From positions 1,302,001 through 1,366,000 of the forward strand of contig NZ_CP109162.1 in NCBI RefSeq assembly GCF_035920445.1: a stretch of 64,000 nucleotides of DNA, written 5' to 3'. The DNA is from Nocardia sp. NBC_01730 (GTDB lineage: Bacteria; Actinomycetota; Actinomycetes; Mycobacteriales; Mycobacteriaceae). Position numbers and translations under genes: made by a program. Below are positions 59,808 through 64,000 of this stretch, piece after piece (position 1 is the first letter of the stretch; each line of letters opens with the position of its first letter). The notes under the pieces were generated by a model. The model did no database searches, had not been told where the DNA came from, and saw only the letters and a program-made list of their open reading frames with translations.

Positions 59808-62800
59808 TCCCCTCGTCCTCCGGTTCGATCAGCGTTGCCCATTCGTCCTGCACGGACTGCAATTGCTGCACGGCCGAGTCGCCGGCGGTATCGCTGCGGG
59901 CAGCGGCATTCGACAGGGCACCGGTCAGCCATTCGTCAGCCAGGACAAGACAGTCTCGGATGATCTCGAGGGACTCACTACGATCTCGGGCCGCCGCTTT
60001 GACCTTGGCGGAGATCGACTCGGCACCTTCGGACGAGGAGATCTTGTCGAGGTCGTCTTCCAGCGTCGTGATAGTGCGCCACTCCGCCGTCTCCGCGCGG
60101 GACAGCAAATCATTGAGCTGGGTTTTCTTGTCTCGGTTCGGCGGCAGCCCGACCTTCTCCGACTCCTTCAGCGCCGCACGGACCGCGTCAATGGTTTCGC
60201 GACCGCCGACACCACGAGGAAGGCACTGCCGGACACTGTTGAGGCCCGCGCTCAGCGTCTTGACCTGCTCGTCGAGACATGTGTCCAATCCGGCGAACCC
60301 CATGACTGCGTTCCTGACCCAACTCGGTGGTGGTTGATGGCCAGTCCAGGTCCAGGACTGGGCGGCTGTACGGATCAGCGGGAGTGCCCGGGCGGCGTCG
60401 ACCATCCTTACCGCACCAGTGCCCTGGGAAAGCCCGACACTACTGCTGAGTTTGTCCACCAGCGGAGCCCGATTCTCCATGTGACGTGCGAGAATTTGCT
60501 GCCAACTCGTGGTGCGGAGTTTCCTATCGCCACGGTTCCACTCGCGCCCGTCATCCAGGGCTGCCGATAGAAGGTCGTTGTCTGCCATTCCCGGCCATGC
60601 CCGCCCGGCCAGCGCGGCACCCAGCAGCGAAGCGCGAAATCCTGTGACCAACTCGGCGTCGGAGATCTCGTAGTGCCGCTCAAGTGCCGCAGTCAGCGCG
60701 TCGGATTTCGTTTCGCCGATCCATGCGAGCCGTCTGAGATCTTCGGCGCGGGTTCCCGCGACCCCTGCCTTGGTGCGGAGCAGGCTCTGAAAGAATTGAC
60801 TGTTCCGAGCGGTTCGTTCGAACGTGATGGGAGCCCTGTCGACTCCTGGCAAGTTCTCACCGACGGCTCCGCGAATGGAGACCACCGTGGAGTTTGCCGG
60901 CCACGCCTTGTTTACTTCGTCTGCGGTCATCTCCTTCATCAGCGGCGATGACCACGGATAGCGGCGGATAACCGTCTCGCTCACTATCTTGCGTATGTCC
61001 CTGGCAACATCCACTGGAAGTGGCTGATCGCGTGCAGCCCAGTTCTCAACACTCTGGATCCTCCGGCGTAGGGATTCCGGAATCACATCCGTCGGGGCGG
61101 GAGGACGGTCTGGGGTTGCCGTACTAACAGTGGGGTTCTTCGGAGCTTTGGACCACCCGACTTCGCTGGGCAGGGGCCGCAAACCGAAAGCTCGGAGGAG
61201 CCCGGCGTCCACCTCGGCCGGTTCGGTCGGCGCGTTTCCCCAGAACTCGAGCACCAACTTGTGGCGTTCAGCGTCGGTTTGGTCGTAGGTGTTGACCTCC
61301 TCCGCCACCGCAGTCGACAGCGCTTCATCAATTGGTGCGGTACGGAACCGTTCCTTGAAGGTGGGGGAAGGGAACGAACCGTCCGCAATTTCGGCGGAAC
61401 TGTCGACCAGCGTCGGCCGGAGGACGTTGCTGAGCACCGATCGTGGGATGAATGCCCACTCCTTATCGGCGGGGGCAACTGAATGCACCATCCGTACCAC
61501 CGCTGGCCTGTTGAATGGGTACAGACCGAAGCCTTCGTCGGTGTGGCCGAAGGACTCGTGACACGGGGCTTTGAGCGGGCAGTTGTCACAACGATTCGGG
61601 ACAGGCCGATTCTTGAGACCGTCGAGTACTTCGTGACCGATCCGAGCGGCGTTGAGGTACCGGCCGACGAACGAAGCGATTTGTTCGATGCCGTTGTCTT
61701 CGGGGCCGAAAACCAGGTCGACGTTGTATACATAACCAGTGGTTGCAGCCGAAACCCGACTCATCACCGTCTCCGGTAGCTCCCGGAAATAGCCGGTGGT
61801 TACCGCCATGAGGGTGCGCATAGGCGCGTAGCGCAACTGACCTTCGCGAGTCGCGGCCTCGGTCAGCGCTTCGAGTAATTCTCGTTGGACACCCTGGATG
61901 AGAGCGAAGTCCTCGACCAAGAGGATGATCTCTTTGCCTTGACGCGCGAATGCCTGCCGGACCTGCAGCATGGCCTCATGCATTCGGCCGGTCCCCATCT
62001 TGGAGGCGCTCTGCACGGCCGCCTCCAAATGCTGGTTGAGCAGATCGGCGGCGGCGTTCTTGAGAACAGGGTCGGACAGCAGTTTTTGCAGGAGACTCTG
62101 CGAGATCTTCGCGGCCTGCTTGATGTCCTGCACGTTCAACGGAAGATCGCCGGTGGTAAACCCCACCGGGCGCTCAGGGGCATCGAGGTCCCGGTCATGG
62201 AGAAGTTGATGGGCCAACTGCGGCACGAACTTTCCCGGCGCGAGCATGTACGCCTGGATGTAGGGATCTTGGAGGATCGCCGCTAAGCCTTTGGGGCCGG
62301 CCAGGACTCGAGCATCTCCTGACAGATCTTTCGCTGTCGTGGCGGCAAGAGCCTCATTGAGTGCGTTGATCAGGCGGCGGGCCAACCCGGTGTCGTCGAG
62401 ACTGACGCTGAACGAGCGAACGTCGGAACGCAACTGTGCAAGGGAATCGTCCTCAACTCCCTTGAGCAGGGCCTCTACGACCGCCTTGAGACTCGTCTGC
62501 GATTTCTCCAGGTAGATCACCTGATACTTGTCGCGTGGCGGAATGTTCTCCCGCACCCAGCGCACGAGATGCGACTTTCCCGAGCCCGAGTCACCCACGA
62601 TCGGCATCAGAAGTGTGCCGGTGTCGGCCTTCCGGTTCAGGAAGTCGTCGAGAACTGCCTTCTCCGTGACGGCGCTGTCCATAGGGACCAGCGAACGTCC
62701 CTGGATGCGGGCCTTGCGGATGCGGAGCGGGGCATGGGTGGCCAGGAAGACCGCCGCGGACGGTTTGACTGCCTCAGTATGGACCGTCCTGCTGGCGGTG

Positions 62801-62838
62801 TCCGGGTCCCAGCACAGGTGACCGCGAAGTTCAGGCAT
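59800..62838 (-). CDS. dpdH: DpdH, large P-loop ATPase
   Basis: A 1,012-residue ATPase. Walker A is GDSGSGKS (about 82-89), and a Walker-B-like strand IILLVEDFALIQG lies near residue 310. A metal-type cysteine group follows (RCDNCPLKAPC). I chose ATG 62838, which overlaps the dpdG end by eight bases; frames open further upstream read through dpdG and look random. The C-terminal half is helical with a long coiled coil. DpdH is one of the restriction-arm proteins; the STAND/AAA-like layout suggests a switch or sensor. It overlaps dpdI by eight bases. Confidence 0.82.
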   Translation of the reverse strand: MPELRGHLCWDPDTASRTVHTEAVKPSAAVFLATHAPLRIRKARIQGRSLVPMDSAVTEKAVLDDFLNRKADTGTLLMPIVGDSGSGKSHLVRWVRENIPPRDKYQVIYLEKSQTSLKAVVEALLKGVEDDSLAQLRSDVRSFSVSLDDTGLARRLINALNEALAATTAKDLSGDARVLAGPKGLAAILQDPYIQAYMLAPGKFVPQLAHQLLHDRDLDAPERPVGFTTGDLPLNVQDIKQAAKISQSLLQKLLSDPVLKNAAADLLNQHLEAAVQSASKMGTGRMHEAMLQVRQAFARQGKEIILLVEDFALIQGVQRELLEALTEAATREGQLRYAPMRTLMAVTTGYFRELPETVMSRVSAATTGYVYNVDLVFGPEDNGIEQIASFVGRYLNAARIGHEVLDGLKNRPVPNRCDNCPLKAPCHESFGHTDEGFGLYPFNRPAVVRMVHSVAPADKEWAFIPRSVLSNVLRPTLVDSSAEIADGSFPSPTFKERFRTAPIDEALSTAVAEEVNTYDQTDAERHKLVLEFWGNAPTEPAEVDAGLLRAFGLRPLPSEVGWSKAPKNPTVSTATPDRPPAPTDVIPESLRRRIQSVENWAARDQPLPVDVARDIRKIVSETVIRRYPWSSPLMKEMTADEVNKAWPANSTVVSIRGAVGENLPGVDRAPITFERTARNSQFFQSLLRTKAGVAGTRAEDLRRLAWIGETKSDALTAALERHYEISDAELVTGFRASLLGAALAGRAWPGMADNDLLSAALDDGREWNRGDRKLRTTSWQQILARHMENRAPLVDKLSSSVGLSQGTGAVRMVDAARALPLIRTAAQSWTWTGHQPPPSWVRNAVMGFAGLDTCLDEQVKTLSAGLNSVRQCLPRGVGGRETIDAVRAALKESEKVGLPPNRDKKTQLNDLLSRAETAEWRTITTLEDDLDKISSSEGAESISAKVKAAARDRSESLEIIRDCLVLADEWLTGALSNAAARSDTAGDSAVQQLQSVQDEWATLIEPEDEGND

Positions 62839-63736
62839 GAAGATCCCCACCGATCTTTGCGGAGTTGTACGAACGGGGGAAATCCGGATTCTCTGGGTCG
62901 TAGACGCTGAGAATCTGCCTAGCGTCCGCAAAACGCTGTAGTTCCAGCCAGCCCTCGTCGACGCCGCGGAGGAGCGCGTGCGACAGCGCCGGGCCGGCAC
63001 TGTCGTCACCGGGAGAATCGAGCCCGACCGCCAACGAGTACGCTCCGCCGGGCAATACTGGCAGGGACCTACGCAAGCCATGCAGGAAGTCCGTTGCGCT
63101 AACGGTGTCGCCTGGCTTCCAGAGTGATCGAACGGTCTCTCTCACTGCTGGGGTGCAGTCGGCCACCACGTGGCTGGCAGTTCCTGGTTTGATTGCCAGC
63201 GTTGGCGCTCCGAAGCCGAGGGTTGTTACCCAGGCGACGAATGGTGACCAACGTGCGTTGGTGGAGAAAACTTCGCCGACTTCGGGCTTGAGCGCATTGT
63301 TTTGGCGTAGCTCGACAGCCAACCAATTCATTGGCTCGCCGAAAGGATCCTGAGTGAGGAACCAGCACAACGCGCGGCAGAGGTCCCGAGGGCCCACCTG
63401 GCTGTCGTCATCGCCGAGCCCCGAATTCAGGTCCGCAGCGAGGACAGCGACACGTAATACGGACACGAACCCGGAGTAGTTCGTACCGTCCAGGTCCTTG
63501 GCCGGACCGGTTAATTCGAGTCTCTCATCATCGGACTTGTTCAGCAGCCCTAGGGACGCCAGCCCGTATATGGCTGCATCGAGCAACTTGTCGTCGGCGT
63601 AGACGGTGGGTGGGCTGAGCACGTTCCGGGCTTTGTCGAGCCGGACGGGTCGCTTCTCCGACGCCAGAAAACGGACTGTGGCCCACATTGCTGTTGGCAG
63701 CACGGGCGGCCCATTGTAGACGTTGATCAATGCCAT
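62831..63736 (-). CDS. dpdG: DpdG
   Basis: A 301-residue protein that precedes dpdH, as DpdG does in described clusters. The N-terminal 70 residues look like a winged helix (LLDAAIYGLASLGLLNKSDDERLELTG-type helices with a final strand), which suggests DNA or protein binding. No catalytic residues are obvious. The ATG 63736 directly abuts the stop of the gene upstream, so one transcript is likely. Confidence 0.7.
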   Translation of the reverse strand: MALINVYNGPPVLPTAMWATVRFLASEKRPVRLDKARNVLSPPTVYADDKLLDAAIYGLASLGLLNKSDDERLELTGPAKDLDGTNYSGFVSVLRVAVLAADLNSGLGDDDSQVGPRDLCRALCWFLTQDPFGEPMNWLAVELRQNNALKPEVGEVFSTNARWSPFVAWVTTLGFGAPTLAIKPGTASHVVADCTPAVRETVRSLWKPGDTVSATDFLHGLRRSLPVLPGGAYSLAVGLDSPGDDSAGPALSHALLRGVDEGWLELQRFADARQILSVYDPENPDFPRSYNSAKIGGDLHA

Positions 63737-64000
63737 TTACAGGGACCTCAGCGCTCTGTTTATGGAAATATTGCTGGAGTGGATATCGATCAGCCTGGCA
63801 CCAGGTCTGCTGGGGTGTTCCAGGTTCCGGCAATGAATGAAGTAGGTGACATCGGAGCTTTCGAATCGCTCGGCTGCCGCACCGTTCATCGATTCCGGGG
63901 AGCCGTCGAGGATCCAAACGAGCGGCCCACGGAAGGCGGTGAGCATGTCCTCATCGGAATCGACGATCAGTGCATGCGGCAAGCTTTCACGCTGGATTCG
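63737..64000 (-). CDS. C-terminal end of an upstream dpd-operon gene (partial)
   Basis: The frame is open to the window end; the codons before the possible TTG at 63982 read on without a stop, so this is the last 87 codons of a larger protein. It ends SSNISINRALRSL and contains VDSDEDMLTAFRGPLVWILDG and VTYFIHCRNLEHP. Its stop abuts the dpdG start. By position it may be DpdF or another Dpd helicase, but I do not recognise the fold from this piece. Confidence 0.6.
   Translation of the reverse strand, partial: RIQRESLPHALIVDSDEDMLTAFRGPLVWILDGSPESMNGAAAERFESSDVTYFIHCRNLEHPSRPGARLIDIHSSNISINRALRSL

Noticed and set aside
62839..63081. N-terminal extension of DpdH upstream of ATG 62838
   Set aside because: The extension reads through dpdG in another frame and looks random (Arg/Thr/Ser-rich). 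The ATG at 62838 gives the normal overlap of coupled genes.

Overview
The window is high-GC DNA with frequent GTG/TTG starts, WXG100 (ESX) genes, a MobF relaxase and actinobacterial-type accessory genes. It most resembles a member of the Mycobacteriales, for example Nocardia or Rhodococcus. This is an inference from gene content, and I could not test it by search. Much of the window looks accessory (integrated element or megaplasmid) rather than core chromosome.

Region 1 (1-13,560) looks like a small specialised-metabolism locus. It holds a radical SAM enzyme cut by the window edge, a PanC-like ligase, a GT-A-type glycosyltransferase, a complete HisRS paralogue, a D-Ala-D-Ala-type ligase on the other strand, and a HisZ-like HisRS relative without catalytic motifs. 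A decayed ARMT1/DUF89 gene, two isochorismatase-fold hydrolases, two P-loop kinases and a PD-(D/E)XK-like protein follow. The number of ATP-dependent ligases in one place suggests an amide- or peptide-like product.

Region 2 (13,560-19,200) begins with decayed genes, including a terminase small-subunit remnant. It continues with a GNAT acetyltransferase and a compact type VII secretion cassette: two WXG100 proteins, a large WXG-like toxin ending in an HNH/GH-E-type nuclease domain, an ankyrin-repeat protein (probable immunity) and a YbaB/EbfC-like protein, all overlapping or abutting.

Region 3 (19,400-41,200) is a long minus-strand backbone of a mobilisable element: MobF relaxase-helicase, a Cys-rich protein sharing a C-terminal motif with it, SSB, primase-polymerase, ParB-like protein, DUF932-like protein, an NPPF methyltransferase, a frameshifted dprA, a DUF4192-like protein and many small accessory genes. 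Strong inverted repeats lie beside the relaxase and SSB genes. I see no integrase and no type IV secretion ATPase. Region 4 (41,470-44,700) is a decay zone with an alpha/beta-hydrolase pseudogene, a zinc-ribbon membrane protein and a badly decayed IS3-type transposase.

Region 5 (45,003-64,000) is a Dpd system, which places 7-deazaguanines in DNA. A plus-strand operon makes preQ0 (QueC, QueE, QueD, FolE2) and carries a DUF6884-like protein plus the DNA transglycosylase DpdA between two DpdB-like DGQQR proteins. It meets, at a hairpin terminator, a minus-strand operon reading dpdG-dpdH-dpdI-dpdJ-dpdK-dpdD(?), with one more upstream gene leaving the window. The first operon should synthesise and insert the modified base. 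The second, with an ATPase, a helicase and a PLD nuclease, is the likely restriction arm.
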